26,771 nt of DNA from Temnopleurus reevesii (GCA_036244855.1 BQKZ01001452.1:10098-36868), one strand, 5' to 3'. Positions 18,301 through 22,718 are shown, numbered from the stretch's first letter. Numbers and translations are program-made. Notes: a model not told the origin generated them from the letters alone.

Positions 18301-18977
18301 ATTGAGACAGGATATTACAATCATGTGCACCAATCACAAACCCACTATTACTCACAGCATGTTATATGCTACTTGGTATATTCTACACCAAATCTGAACA
18401 TTATCATTATGCCACCATTTTCCGATTGTAGGAGAGATTTTCTTAAAGAAAATAATCACTAAAACTGTCAGAAATTCTTAAATGCACTAAACATTCAACA
18501 TTTAAAAATCTTTAGTTTTCACACCAAATTGGCAACTTTTAACATTTCAAAAAATTGTTTGGCGATGAAGATTCAATTTGGTGGCACTATATTCCATTGG
18601 AATGTTTTAAAAAGAGAATTATAAATTATAGTGTTGCCAATTTGGGAAAAGAATAGATAATGATTAAATTTGTTGCACAATGATTCCTGTCCTGAATATT
18701 CGCTTTTACCAAAACTTTGCTTGAGCTTTATTAAGCTTACCTGTATGCCACCAAGCACATTCAATAGCTTCGCAGGCTCTCAGTTCAACGACCGACGGAC
18801 ACTCCTCACCCCCATGCACGCTGTCCACAAGCACCTCCCTCGTCCGCATCTGAACGGCGCCCTCGTCGCAGCTCTTTGAACAGGCAGACCAGTGCGACCA
18901 GTGGCCGACCTCGCAGTCAACTGGGCAGTCAACGTAACATGCTCGGCTGGCGAACGGCTTGAACAGGCTCGCAGAAT
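1075..18977 (-). CDS. THSD7A: THSD7A/B-like multi-TSP1 protein, partial gene (15 exons)
   Basis: Spliced minus-strand gene, internal part only. Exon order: 18977-18741, 15627-15364, 13202-12954, 10957-10736, 10614-10447, 9624-9445, 8982-8848, 8186-7980, 7133-7006, 5268-5112, 4625-4395, 3616-3357, 2957-2786, 1769-1657, 1217-1075. Every junction has AG/GT ends and a matching phase (phase 1 except three phase-0 junctions), and the reading frame never breaks. The product has 15 TSP1 modules alternating A (CPxDC, SxWxxW) and B (YxWxxxxW). That alternation is characteristic of THSD7A/B, large vertebrate type I membrane proteins (about 1,650 residues in humans) studied in endothelium and as a membranous-nephropathy antigen. 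WxxW motifs suit C-mannosylation and CSxSCG motifs suit O-fucosylation. Choosing 7A over 7B is a naming convenience; a single invertebrate orthologue is expected. Signal peptide and membrane segment lie outside the window. Confidence 0.88.
1266..1500. mobile_element. Long-TIR MITE, CACTGAG-AGAAGGGACAA family
   Basis: The left end (CACCGAGCAAAAGGGACAAA, then GTAAACAACTTCATTCAAACA) is the imperfect inverse of the right end (CTTTGTCCCTTCTTCTCAGTG). Arms are about 65 bp. The same family occurs at 16173-16399, 16425-16654 and as fragments at 16082 and 21885. It lies in the intron between exons o and n. Confidence 0.72.
1657..1769 (-). CDS. THSD7A: THSD7-like exon n: short exon with the A-module lead
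   Basis: 113 nt, phase 1 in and phase 0 out. Ends DLATSRTCTTWCPGDCV just before donor GTGAGA (1656), and joins exon o to give CPGDCV-VSDWSQF, the expected A-module lead and core. The acceptor drawn (CAG at 1772-1770) has a good pyrimidine tract. An alternative AG at 1735-1734, with the exon starting at 1733, also keeps the phase and gives a Cys-Cys distance closer to the other modules. I prefer neither strongly. The 3' end is secure; the 5' end is not. Confidence 0.75.
1770..2239. other. Intron sequence, nothing recognised
   Basis: AT-rich intron between exons n and m. Only a short TAATC repeat near 1997-2013 stands out. Confidence 0.6.
2240..2777. repeat. (ATC)n microsatellite array
   Basis: Over 500 bp of ATC repeats with ATT, TTC and ACC interruptions. 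In the gene's sense strand this is (GAT/ATG)n, beginning about 8 nt after the donor of exon m. Long poly-Asp, poly-Met and poly-His reading frames across it are by-products of the repeat. Confidence 0.97.
2786..2957 (-). CDS. THSD7A: THSD7-like exon m: B-type TSP1 module
   Basis: 172 nt, phase 0 in and phase 1 out. Reads TRPCNIKPCHMYRWYRGNWS, DCQFDSKAGCGAGYQMRLVEC, then QRSDGLTVDWEYCYLN. This is a full B module (YRW, second W, CGAG). Acceptor TAG at 2960-2958 after a strong T/C tract; donor GTAGGT at 2785. The long (ATC)n array starts about 8 nt beyond this donor. It was identified from cysteine spacing, as it is shorter than a usual ORF cutoff. Confidence 0.88.
2958..3356. other. Intron sequence, nothing recognised
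   Basis: AT-rich intron between exons m and l. It contains the unused GTATTA donor-like site near 3334. Confidence 0.6.
3357..3616 (-). CDS. THSD7A: THSD7-like exon l: end of B module and A-type TSP1 module
   Basis: 260 nt, phase 1 in and phase 0 out. Reads TRFRTLNCVNAYDVPVTFDL, CEHEDITAHEKC, the lead MVECPVDC, the core GAFTPWSDCSASCG, and the strand TFRTRKIVTQSSGNGRRC, ending SLNE. Two donors are possible: GTGAGA at 3356 and GTATTA about 20 nt further on. Only the first keeps the frame into exon m (LNE-TRPC); the second would reach a stop a few codons into exon m. CSASCG is an O-fucosylation-type motif. Confidence 0.88.
3687..4360. repeat. (ATC)n / (ACC)n microsatellite array
   Basis: About 670 bp mixing ATC blocks with pure ACC blocks (for example 3912-3940 and 4055-4085). 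It lies in the intron between exons l and k. In sense orientation it begins about 37 nt past the donor of exon k. Apparent Asp/Gly-rich frames are repeat translation. Confidence 0.97.
4395..4625 (-). CDS. THSD7A: THSD7-like exon k: A module followed by start of B module
   Basis: 231 nt, phases 1-1. Reads ECVFSEWTPFTSCNQPC, KSRTRIVIRPNAELQPC, AACSQADC, then YRLATGEWSTCRPIQGECG. The A core has F in place of the second W. The B part lacks the usual YxW lead and keeps only GEWSTC. Acceptor CAG at 4628-4626; donor GTATGG at 4394. The next intron carries a large (ATC)n/(ACC)n array beginning about 37 nt past the donor. Confidence 0.88.
4626..4975. other. Intron sequence, nothing recognised
   Basis: Intron between the partial exon j copy and exon k. 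Its upstream end (about 4932-4975) is a duplicate of the intron after exon j. Confidence 0.6.
4976..5072 (-). pseudogene. Partial copy of exon j (3' half plus donor)
   Basis: About 92% identical to 5112-5208 at an offset of 136-139 bp, including the intron stretch TTCCTTTTTTCCATTTT. It keeps an open frame and a strong GTATGT donor but has no acceptor and lacks the WAPC-CGAG half. Of 8 differences, 7 are synonymous and 1 changes Ala to Val. Confidence 0.85.
5112..5268 (-). CDS. THSD7A: THSD7-like exon j: remainder of B module and lead of next A module
   Basis: 157 nt, phase 0 in and phase 1 out. Reads WAPCLPTDLKTNCGAGTQSR, TISCPIGAEFEPLC, then a KPKPATTQACNLPC lead. Acceptor CAG at 5271-5269. 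Its donor GTTTGT (5111) is weaker than the GTATGT kept by the partial copy at 4976-5072. Only this copy has the acceptor and the WAPC half, so it is the working exon. The joined residue at the k junction is Gly (LPCQGEC). Confidence 0.87.
5524..6146. mobile_element. TIR element rich in GGTGTTG motifs
   Basis: Termini TGGGTGACTTC and GAAGTCACCCA are exact inverses. Inside each end are reiterated GGTGTTG/CAACACC motifs (5540-5600 and 6075-6130), with more in the middle. It is 623 bp with no recognisable transposase, so non-autonomous; superfamily unknown. It lies in the intron between exons j and i. Confidence 0.65.
6226..6402 (-). mobile_element. GGGGGTGTTGYTCAAA-family MITE, one end lost
   Basis: Inverted relative to the copies at 14156, 20775 and 21323. 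The end TTTTGAACAACACCCC is present at 6386-6402. The other terminus is missing and a short internal AAATCAACTGCAAATC stretch is duplicated instead. Confidence 0.75.
6693..6801. mobile_element. Short MITE with GGGCCTGTAACATAAA termini
   Basis: GGGCCTGTAACATAAA at the left and its exact inverse at the right, flanked by CTG on both sides (6690-6692, 6802-6804). 109 bp in total. A degenerate relative is at 19869-19995, sharing the internal TTTGCCATAGACTTA. Confidence 0.75.
6815..6875 (-). pseudogene. Decayed partial copy of exon i (donor end)
   Basis: The stretch ATGTCCCATTCTATTTGATCACATGA is shared with 7014-7039, plus flanking CTCTTAC. Downstream substitutions change the conserved cysteines. 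The GTAAGA donor hexamer is kept but the preceding base is not G. Confidence 0.75.
7006..7133 (-). CDS. THSD7A: THSD7-like exon i: end of A module, start of B module
   Basis: 128 nt, enters at phase 1 and leaves at phase 0. Reads ERTRTRAVAVSPIQGGRACP, then LTDTKMCFDRSC, then DQIEWDISE, whose last residues pair with WAPC of exon j to give the B core. The RTRAVxxxPxxGGRACP strand and turn is the clearest match to the TSP1 A-module consensus in the gene. Acceptor CAG at 7136-7134; donor GTAAGA at 7005. A decayed copy of its donor end is at 6815-6875. Confidence 0.89.
7134..7535. other. Intron sequence, nothing recognised
   Basis: AT-rich intron between exons i and h, without repeats or motifs I can name. 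Confidence 0.6.
7536..7770. repeat. Purine-rich (GGA/GAA)n tract
   Basis: Almost unbroken purines on the plus strand, with GGAGGAGG and AAGAAG blocks, ending in a short CAA repeat. In the transcript this is a polypyrimidine run. Long Leu/Phe/Pro/Ser frames over it are not genes. Confidence 0.9.
7782..7881 (-). pseudogene. Partial copy of exon h (3' half), GC donor
   Basis: Matches 7980-8079 at a constant 198-bp offset with 9 differences; 8 are synonymous and 1 is Ser to Asn. The frame is open. The donor has become GC (CAAG|GCATGT). The 5' half and acceptor are missing. Confidence 0.85.
7885..7970. repeat. (AAG)n microsatellite
   Basis: About 85 bp of AAG units on the plus strand, (CTT)n in the transcript. 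It starts about 9 nt after the donor of exon h and separates the exon from its partial copy. Confidence 0.95.
7980..8186 (-). CDS. THSD7A: THSD7-like exon h: end of B module and A-type TSP1 core
   Basis: 207 nt, phases 1-1. Reads WNCGDGKQTRAAICLRKDN, then LFCESLTPSQ, EERSCSVQCSIDC as the A lead, and the core MHWSNWTSCSQACGQG with WxxW and an NWT sequon. Acceptor TAG at 8189-8187; donor GTATGT at 7979. Downstream lie a (CTT)n tract in the sense strand (about 9 nt past the donor) and then a well-preserved copy of its 3' half at 7782-7881. The acceptor region itself is tandemly repeated at 8281-8379. Confidence 0.89.
8184..8379. repeat. Tandem duplication of the exon h acceptor region
   Basis: Two units of about 98 bp (8184-8280, 8281-8379) share AACCTAA, TTTTCAATCCTG, ATGATTTCTCATAGACT and ATGCATT in order. 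The first unit contains the real acceptor. The second also keeps an AG in the same context. Confidence 0.75.
8386..8847. other. Intron sequence, nothing recognised
   Basis: AT-rich intron between exons h and g, no repeat or motif seen. Confidence 0.6.
8848..8982 (-). CDS. THSD7A: THSD7-like exon g: linker and start of B-type TSP1 module
   Basis: 135 nt, phases 1-1. Opens with an acidic stretch (SSESLHELCPHIADSDVHEF) in place of the usual GGRPCP turn of the A module, then IPCGSQSSTYSWTFGPWTTC opens the B module, which exon h finishes. Acceptor TAG at 8985-8983 follows a T-rich tract; donor GTACAG at 8847. The C/YSW/GPW spacing and exact phase fit to exons f and h support the call although the first third is divergent. 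Confidence 0.85.
9055..9400. repeat. (ATC)n microsatellite array
   Basis: About 340 bp of ATC with ATT and ACC variants in the intron between exons g and f. In sense orientation it begins about 45 nt after the donor of exon f. Confidence 0.96.
9445..9624 (-). CDS. THSD7A: THSD7-like exon f: A-type TSP1 module
   Basis: 180 nt, phases 1-1. Reads MCLLDYTKPPPISSQRC, the lead YIPCGGDC, the core LLSDWSEFGACQTNCG and the strand MRTRDIVAT. The second tryptophan of WxxW is phenylalanine here, as in exons k and o, so only one tryptophan is available. Acceptor AAG at 9627-9625; donor GTGAGT at 9444. A short duplicate of its acceptor end lies upstream at 9757-9824, and an (ATC)n array starts about 45 nt past the donor. 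Confidence 0.88.
9757..9824 (-). pseudogene. Partial copy of exon f (acceptor end)
   Basis: Shares GGTGTAGTCCAGCAGAC and the adjoining pyrimidine tract with 9600-9655. It keeps AAG at the acceptor, but the conserved Cys codon is changed to Ser. Only about 25 coding bases remain. Confidence 0.7.
9825..10374. other. Intron sequence, nothing recognised
   Basis: Intron between exons f and e. No coding or repeat signal identified. Confidence 0.6.
10375..10440. repeat. Short ATC-rich tract
   Basis: About 65 bp of imperfect CATCATT/CATCACC units ending 5 nt from the donor of exon e. Confidence 0.85.
10447..10614 (-). CDS. THSD7A: THSD7-like exon e: B-type TSP1 module
   Basis: 168 nt, phases 1-1. 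Reads HAPCIDIEPCYTYQWVAADW, then KQCQVVGSNCGKGLQTRNIHC and ERSDGMEVEDG. This is the canonical B form: YxW start, second W, CGKG, and a TRxxxC strand. The donor GTAAGC at 10446 is followed after about 5 nt by a short ATC-rich tract. It is too short for an ORF search and was recognised from its cysteine spacing and phase fit to both neighbours. Confidence 0.87.
10736..10957 (-). CDS. THSD7A: THSD7-like exon d: end of B module and complete A module start
   Basis: 222 nt, phases 1-1. Reads EVTNASYCDPNSEPARSRSC, then the lead DIACHQDC, then the core LSPWSSWSSCSASCG (WxxW and CSASCG), an RRTRTMHV strand and a GWPCPEE turn. It has an NAS sequon. Acceptor TAG at 10960-10958 follows an A/T-rich tract; donor GTGAGA at 10735. 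Four further partial copies of its 5' part and acceptor extend upstream at about 203-bp spacing. Only this copy has both splice sites and the whole frame, so I take it as the working exon. Confidence 0.88.
11036..11780 (-). repeat. 203-bp tandem array of partial exon d copies
   Basis: The exon d acceptor context recurs at 10951, 11154, 11357, about 11560 and about 11760, so the first three are exactly 203 bp apart. Each unit has the 5' half of exon d (SYCDPNSE to SCDIAC), its acceptor and upstream intron. The first two extra units look nearly identical; the third has lost a cysteine and the fourth is badly eroded. No unit has a plausible donor. The 67-codon frames here repeat this same translation. 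Confidence 0.9.
12053..12473. mobile_element. PIF/Harbinger-like MITE, GC- and CpG-rich
   Basis: Termini GACCCCGTTTACA and TGTAAACGGGGTC are exact inverses, flanked by TTA on both sides (12050-12052, 12474-12476). A 3-bp TWA duplication points to PIF/Harbinger. 421 bp, with many GGCCGGCCTA and GGTGTAAACGCTCGCTGG subterminal motifs in both orientations. No transposase. Confidence 0.75.
12477..12953. other. Intron sequence with a T/C-rich stretch
   Basis: Intron between exons d and c. 12600-12790 is rich in CTT/TCT on the plus strand. The Ser/Leu/Phe-rich frames there have no coding character. Confidence 0.6.
12954..13202 (-). CDS. THSD7A: THSD7-like exon c: B-type TSP1 module with a Cys-containing insertion
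   Basis: 249 nt, phases 1-1. First closes the preceding A module (LNPCLPDDQ, then TKPCNVHVSC), then opens a B module with HTYSWQATSWGACELN. Between WGAC and the canonical CGEGLGTQMREVAC strand there is an insertion of roughly 20 residues with two extra cysteines (SCAGVGGC) and two N-glycosylation sequons (NTT, NGT). The other B modules here go more directly from WxxC to CGxG. The insertion could form its own small disulfide loop. Acceptor CAG at 13205-13203; donor GTATGT at 12953. Confidence 0.88.
13310..13803 (+). mobile_element. CR1/L2-like LINE, degenerate 3' end
   Basis: Broken frames on the plus strand recall the C-terminal end of Jockey/CR1/L2-type reverse transcriptases: ILKDLHRLPLKECIVFKIVS, then LRSS, then LLQVP, then WGERAFAHSGPTLWNALP, then SLSSFK. 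Stops and frameshifts interrupt it. It ends in an L2-type tail (CGCCTTGAGCAT, GCGCTGTATAAGATTAATTA). Dead, 5'-truncated copy. Confidence 0.8.
13804..14152. other. Intron sequence, nothing recognised
   Basis: AT-rich spacer between the LINE remnant and the next MITE. Confidence 0.55.
14156..14330 (+). mobile_element. GGGGGTGTTGYTCAAA-family MITE, intact
   Basis: GGGGGTGTTGCTCAAA at the left and its inverse TTGAGCAACACCCCC at the right, with TTA duplicated on both sides (14153-14155, 14331-14333). 175 bp. Inner arms contain GTTGCAGTTGAT-like repeats in both orientations. Confidence 0.85.
14524..15049. mobile_element. Long-TIR element, GAGTCTACCC termini
   Basis: GAGTCTACCCAGAAATAATA at the left and the inverse of GAGTCTACCCAAAAATAATA at the right. 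Arms of about 100 bp share ACAGGAGCAGAA, GTTTGAA, ATTGGACAA and AAGTTATGAAT. 526 bp, non-coding. Its right arm is related to 18055-18178 and 22055-22175. Confidence 0.72.
15063..15172 (-). pseudogene. Decayed partial copy of exon b (3' end plus donor)
   Basis: CCTTACCAACTATCTGTCTC and the following 30 bp are identical to 15359 onward (offset 264). Beyond that an indel shifts the frame and the core tryptophan is lost. Donor GTAAGG is kept; no acceptor. Confidence 0.82.
15364..15627 (-). CDS. THSD7A: THSD7-like exon b: B module then A module
   Basis: 264 nt, phases 1-1. Completes the B module begun by exon a (RWTKCF, then DDCGPGQRHRAVYC), then a KPxxxGTCRVPCAEDC lead, and the best-conserved A core of the window: VVSEWTDWGDCSVSCG, which carries WxxW plus a CSVSCG O-fucosylation-type motif. 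Ends in a basic strand (RERKRQIV). Donor GTAAGG at 15363; acceptor CAG at 15630-15628. A decayed copy of its 3' end lies downstream at 15063-15172. About 2.1 kb of intron separates it from exon c. Confidence 0.9.
15628..16080. other. Intron sequence, nothing recognised
   Basis: Intron between exons b and a. No motif seen. Confidence 0.55.
16173..16399. mobile_element. Long-TIR MITE, CACTGAG-AGAAGGGACAA family
   Basis: CACTCTGAGCAGAAGGGACAA at the left, TTGTCCCTTCTGCTCTCAGTG at the right. Inner arms contain GTAAACAACTTCATTCA and its inverse. A terminus-only fragment precedes it at 16082-16106. Confidence 0.78.
16425..16654. mobile_element. Second tandem copy of the same MITE
   Basis: CACCATGAGCAGAAGGGACAA to TTGTCCCTTCTGCTCAGAATG. 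Nearly collinear with 16173-16399 (CCCAGGTGC, AGAATAAGAAGGATGGAAAT, GAGTAGAGGTTGTT in both), about 25 bp apart. Confidence 0.78.
16801..17185. mobile_element. TIR element, ATTCTCGCAACCGACAATAC
   Basis: Perfect 20-bp inverted termini ATTCTCGCAACCGACAATAC, 385 bp apart end to end. No coding capacity and no clear target duplication. The plus-strand frame at 16866 lies inside and matches nothing. Confidence 0.75.
17186..18054. other. Intron sequence, nothing recognised
   Basis: Very AT-rich intron between exons b and a. No repeats with other parts of the window that I could find. Confidence 0.55.
18055..18178 (+). repeat. Dispersed repeat related to 22055-22175
   Basis: Shares TTGAAAATTCATAACT, TTGTTCATCT and the ordered ATTCA-GA-AGCACA block with 22055-22175, and the CATAACTTTTG part with the right arm of the 14524-15049 element. 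Confidence 0.6.
18179..18740. other. Intron sequence, nothing recognised
   Basis: AT-rich. CCAATTTGG-like words recur (18528, 18640), probably TE debris. Confidence 0.5.
18741..18977 (-). CDS. THSD7A: THSD7-like exon a: A-type TSP1 module and start of the next B module
   Basis: Most upstream exon found. It is 237 nt with symmetric 1-1 phases, so an earlier exon must exist beyond 18977. It encodes a CYVDCPVDC lead, the core GHWSHWSACSKSC (a WxxW C-mannosylation site), an RxR strand (QMRTREV), a GGEECP turn and a closing AIEC. The last residues, WWHTG, open the following B module. Acceptor TAG at 18980-18978; donor GTAAGC from 18740. Diverging partial copies of its 5' half lie just upstream at 19046-19760. 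Those copies lack a donor and are not joined to this model. Confidence 0.88.
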
Positions 18978-19045
18978 CTACAGAGGAAAATGTTGGTTTG
19001 AATATTATATTCATTTCGAAAATCATATTCAATTAAAAGAAAAAG

Positions 19046-19760
19046 AGCACTGGCCGACCTTGCAGACCACTGGACAGTCCACGTAGCATGCTCGGCTAGA
19101 AAACGGCTTGAACAGACTCGCAGATCCTATGGAGGAAAATGTTGGTTTGAAAATGATATTCATTTCAGAAAAAAGACATTTTATAAACGATGGTCACAGC
19201 TCTTCAAATAGGCGTAGGGTCGCAGAATCTAAAGAGGAAAAAAGTTAGTTTCGAAATTGCATTTATCACAAAAAGATGTATCAAATATATGTATATAGCC
19301 CTTATAGCAGATCTTTGAACAGGCAGACCAGTGCGACCAGTGGCCGACCTCGCAGTCCACCGGGCAGTTCACGTAACATGCTCGGCTAGCGAACGGCTTG
19401 AACAGACTCGCAGAATCTATAGGTAAAATTTAGTTTGAAAATCATATTCATTTTAGAAAAAAGACATTTTATGAACCGTAATCGCAGGACTTTGAATAGG
19501 CGGACCAGTCCGACCAGTGGCCAGCCTCAAAGTCAACTGGACAGTCCATGTAACATGCTCGGCTAGCGAACGGCTTGAATAGACTCACAGAATCTAGGGA
19601 GGAAAATGTTGTTTAAAACTCATATCTATTACAGATAAAGAGACATTATTTTTTATCAGCCTAATTTAAGCTCTTTGTGGACCTACACACAGACCACGAG
19701 GACGAGTGTGAACAATGACAAATTTCGCAGTCCTTGTAATACACTCAGCTGGTGTGTAAC
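19046..19760 (-). repeat. Array of partial exon a copies
   Basis: Copies of the exon a 5' half and acceptor at 19046-19129, 19195-19232 (remnant), 19310-19418, 19482-19598 and 19668-19760 (eroded), identified by CATGCTCGGCTAG and ACGGCTTGAA. The 19310-19418 copy has 5 synonymous and 2 non-synonymous differences over about 36 codons. None has a donor. The sequence after the shared half becomes unrelated. Confidence 0.87.
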
Positions 19761-19868
19761 TTTTGACATTGCAGAATATTTTCAGGACTCTTTCCCTTTT
19801 GGAAAGAATGAAGAGGCACCAAATTTTTCAAAAAAGGTAAAAATTTGTCAATTGGGGGTTCAAATTGA

Positions 19869-19995
19869 GGGCTTGAGAACATAAAGCTTTGCGATTAATC
19901 GCTATTTGATTTAGCGATCAATTGCAAACTTTAGTACATGATTTGCCATAGACTTAGATTAGCAATTAATCGGAAACCTTTATGTTACGGGGCCC
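19869..19995. mobile_element. Degenerate relative of the 6693-6801 MITE
   Basis: The right end TTTATGTTACGGGGCCC and internal TTTGCCATAGACTTA match. The left terminus is eroded (GGGCTTGAGAACATAAAG). Confidence 0.65.
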
Positions 19996-20213
19996 AGATG
20001 TCTTTTTTTGCTTGTTAACTCCTCAGGAAACAGAGGGGGAGGGGAGTTGATCGGGCCTGGCCCATTTTTTAAATCCTGGGTGGAACCAAGCCAAATGCAT
20101 AAGATCAATCAATACTTCATGCAAATTATTTAAGATGTGAGTGTGAGAAAGGTAAAAAAAGAGAGAGACTTCACACGTCTGTTATTTTGCTTGGCCAAAA
20201 TTATAATTCAAAA

Positions 20214-20334
20214 AGGGCCTTGAACTCCAAACTCCTTTACAGTGACAGTCAATTAACTAGTCCAGGTAATTTGCTCTGACACAGGTAATCTTCTGTGACA
20301 CAGCACTAAAACAAGATATTTTCGTAGCCTTGAG
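20214..20334 (+). repeat. Direct repeat, copy 1
   Basis: CTTGAACTC, GACAGTCAATTAACT, GTCCAGGTAA, TGTGACACAGCACTAAA and AAGATATTT occur in the same order at 20505-20607. Confidence 0.7.
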
Positions 20335-20504
20335 CCCCCCAAAAAATGTTGATTTCCCTACAATGCCATTAATGGAAAAAAAGCTTTGGTCAGTTGAAAA
20401 AAAAAGTTTTTATGATTTTATATGATTATTTTTAAAGCAAAATAACACAAGGATCTATAGAGAAATAATCACACATGTCTACCCTTAATGTGAAAGGGTC
20501 TTGA

Positions 20505-20607
20505 ACTCAGACATGACAGTCAATTAACTTGTCCAGGTAAACTTTTGTGACACAGCACTAAACCACTCAAAGATATTTCAGGAAACAGGTGTTTTTGTAG
20601 CCTGAGG
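20505..20607 (+). repeat. Direct repeat, copy 2
   Basis: Shorter version of 20214-20334 lacking one CAGGTAATCTTCTGT-like internal segment. Confidence 0.7.
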
Positions 20608-20703
20608 AAGTGTCAAATAATTGTTATTAATTTGAAACAAATCCGTTTGGTAATGGTCTAATTGACTAGGAGAAGAACAATCGAAGCAATTACCAAATAG
20701 TCT

Positions 20704-21079
20704 CAAGAACAGACCCTAGGCTTTCGATGTGTGCATGCGCAGAGTGTGATACAGGGTATGCGCTGTGTGACTACGGGGGTGTTGTTCAAAAGTTACGATT
20801 GATTGCAAGTTGCAGTTGATCGGAATGCGCCAATCAGAATCATTGTTTCATGCGCGTGTTGTTATATGCGGGTACTGTGTGCGAATGAAAATCCGCGTTA
20901 CAATTTGCAAAATTGCAGTTTATTTGCAGTTGATTTTGAGCAACACCCCCTACATCACACACAGCATTGTTATTTACTACAGTCTGTAGGCTAGAGGCAA
21001 AAGCAATGCAGTGTGTCACATACTGAAAGATTGCATACTCTGGATTATGCTCACACCGAAAGCCTAGGATCTGTACTTG
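20704..21079. mobile_element. TIR element interrupted by another MITE
   Basis: CAAGAACAGACCCTAGGCTT at the left and the inverse of CAAGTACAGATCCTAGGCTT at the right. The arms continue with GCAGAGTGTG/CACACTGC-type matches. The 20775-20950 MITE splits it and is flanked by TAC. Confidence 0.65.
20775..20950 (+). mobile_element. GGGGGTGTTGYTCAAA-family MITE, nested
   Basis: GGGGGTGTTGTTCAAAAG to TTTTGAGCAACACCCCC with TAC on both sides (20772-20774, 20951-20953). 176 bp. Confidence 0.85.
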
Positions 21080-21322
21080 CAGACTAATTACCGAGGGTGC
21101 TCAGAGAAGTAATTGAATTTACAGGATGTCTGGTTGCGCATAGGGTCACACTACCAATTCACAGGTTATGTGCATAACTTCCAAATACATATGATTTGAT
21201 TTGTTTTTTCTTCAGTATGCAACAATAGAAATATAGCAAAATAAACATGATCCATAGACATCATTTGACAATGTGTTACAAATAACAACAAATGGAATTT
21301 CAAGAAAATTATTGCAGACTAA

Positions 21323-21498
21323 GGGGGTGTTGCTCAAAGGTTGCAATCGATCGTATGTTGCAGTTGATCGGTACGCGCCAATCAAAATCATTGTTTCGTG
21401 CGCATCTTGTTGAATGCACACACCACGCGCGAATGAAAATGCGCGGTAAAATGTGCAAAGTTGCAGTTGATTTGCAGGTGATTTTGAACAACACCCCA
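21323..21498 (+). mobile_element. GGGGGTGTTGYTCAAA-family MITE
   Basis: GGGGGTGTTGCTCAAAGG to TTTTGAACAACACCCCA. The flanks TAA and TTA are not identical, so the duplication has mutated or differs. The frames on both strands are repeat translation. Confidence 0.8.
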
Positions 21499-22054
21499 TT
21501 AGATGACATACTGTCAACATCAAAGGCAAAACAGTGTACAACATATAAATAATAGAAGACGGGTTATCTTTAAAAGCGAATTACTTGAAAAAGATGAGAT
21601 AATCCTGAGAAAAATCACCAAAATTGATTAATTATTTGATGTGCAGAATCAATAATACAGTTTTAACGAATCTTTAAGAGGTGGAGATGAGAATGACGAT
21701 GATAGGGATGTAGATTATAATGAGAGTGGAAAGATGAAAGCAAATGTGCATGACAGTATCAAGGCAATGTAAAATTTGACATCTATTGACAGTATTCTGA
21801 TCATAGCATTGCTTTGACGTTGGATTTGAATGATAAAAGAGTGAGAGATTACTTCATATTTTCTGTCATGTAAATGCAGTGAGCAGATATGACAAAGGGA
21901 TTGGACAAAATAAACAACTTTCATAATAATACTTAGATCCACATAAAAGATATTTCCTTCCTCCTAATTCTTCACAGAAATGTCAAACAGTATGACATCA
22001 CAGATTATGCCAGAGTTGTCAACTCAAGGATGCCCATCACAGTTTGAAATGAGA
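21499..22054. other. Spacer with a MITE fragment
   Basis: Contains a one-ended fragment of the AGAAGGGACAA family at about 21880-21920 (AGTGAGCAGATATGACAAAG). Otherwise nothing recognised. Confidence 0.5.
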
Positions 22055-22175
22055 CCCTTGAAAATTCATAACTAGTGTATTGATTACCCAATTTTGCTAA
22101 ATTTTTCAGTTTGTTCATCTCATATTTTTTTTATTCACTGACAGCACATCAATGTCAGGGCGAAGTTTCTCTTCA
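22055..22175 (+). repeat. Dispersed repeat related to 18055-18178
   Basis: Same TTGAAAATTCATAACT opening and GTTTGTTCATCT core; the ending diverges. Confidence 0.6.
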
Positions 22176-22718
22176 AAAATAACATTCTATCTTAATAGGC
22201 AGGTTTACTAATAGATGCAAATTTTATGCATACCTTTAACACAAAGGTTGTTCTTGACAACCCTAAAACTTGCCAGAGGCTTGCCCGACATAACAAAAAG
22301 TAATGTATGCAAACTGGATTCCAAGTATTGTAGTCATATCATTATCAAACGGTTTAAGGAATACCACGTAACTACGTTTGGTAGCAAGAAACGCACATAA
22401 ATTTGAATGTATTGTAAACCCGCCTATTTGTACAACATCATGTATTTTTCCTCATTTCTATTTCAATGTAAATCTGTGTCATGGAAGTGATTTTGGGTCA
22501 CACGGCAGATGCTCAATAATGACCTTTTATCGATCTATCAACTCTTAAATGTTTGTTTTCGTGTCTACTCAAAACTAACTAATTTATCAATGAAAGGAAG
22601 TGATCTCATTTTGAAAGTAAACCCACTCTATTTCCTCTATCATTGCAATCAGTCATGTCTGGTTTTCTGACCTAGAAATCAAAATACTGGAAATACCATC
22701 AAACTCTTCTGATACGCC
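22176..22718. other. Spacer, nothing recognised
   Basis: AT-rich. The short plus-strand frame near 22215 has no coding features. Confidence 0.5.
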
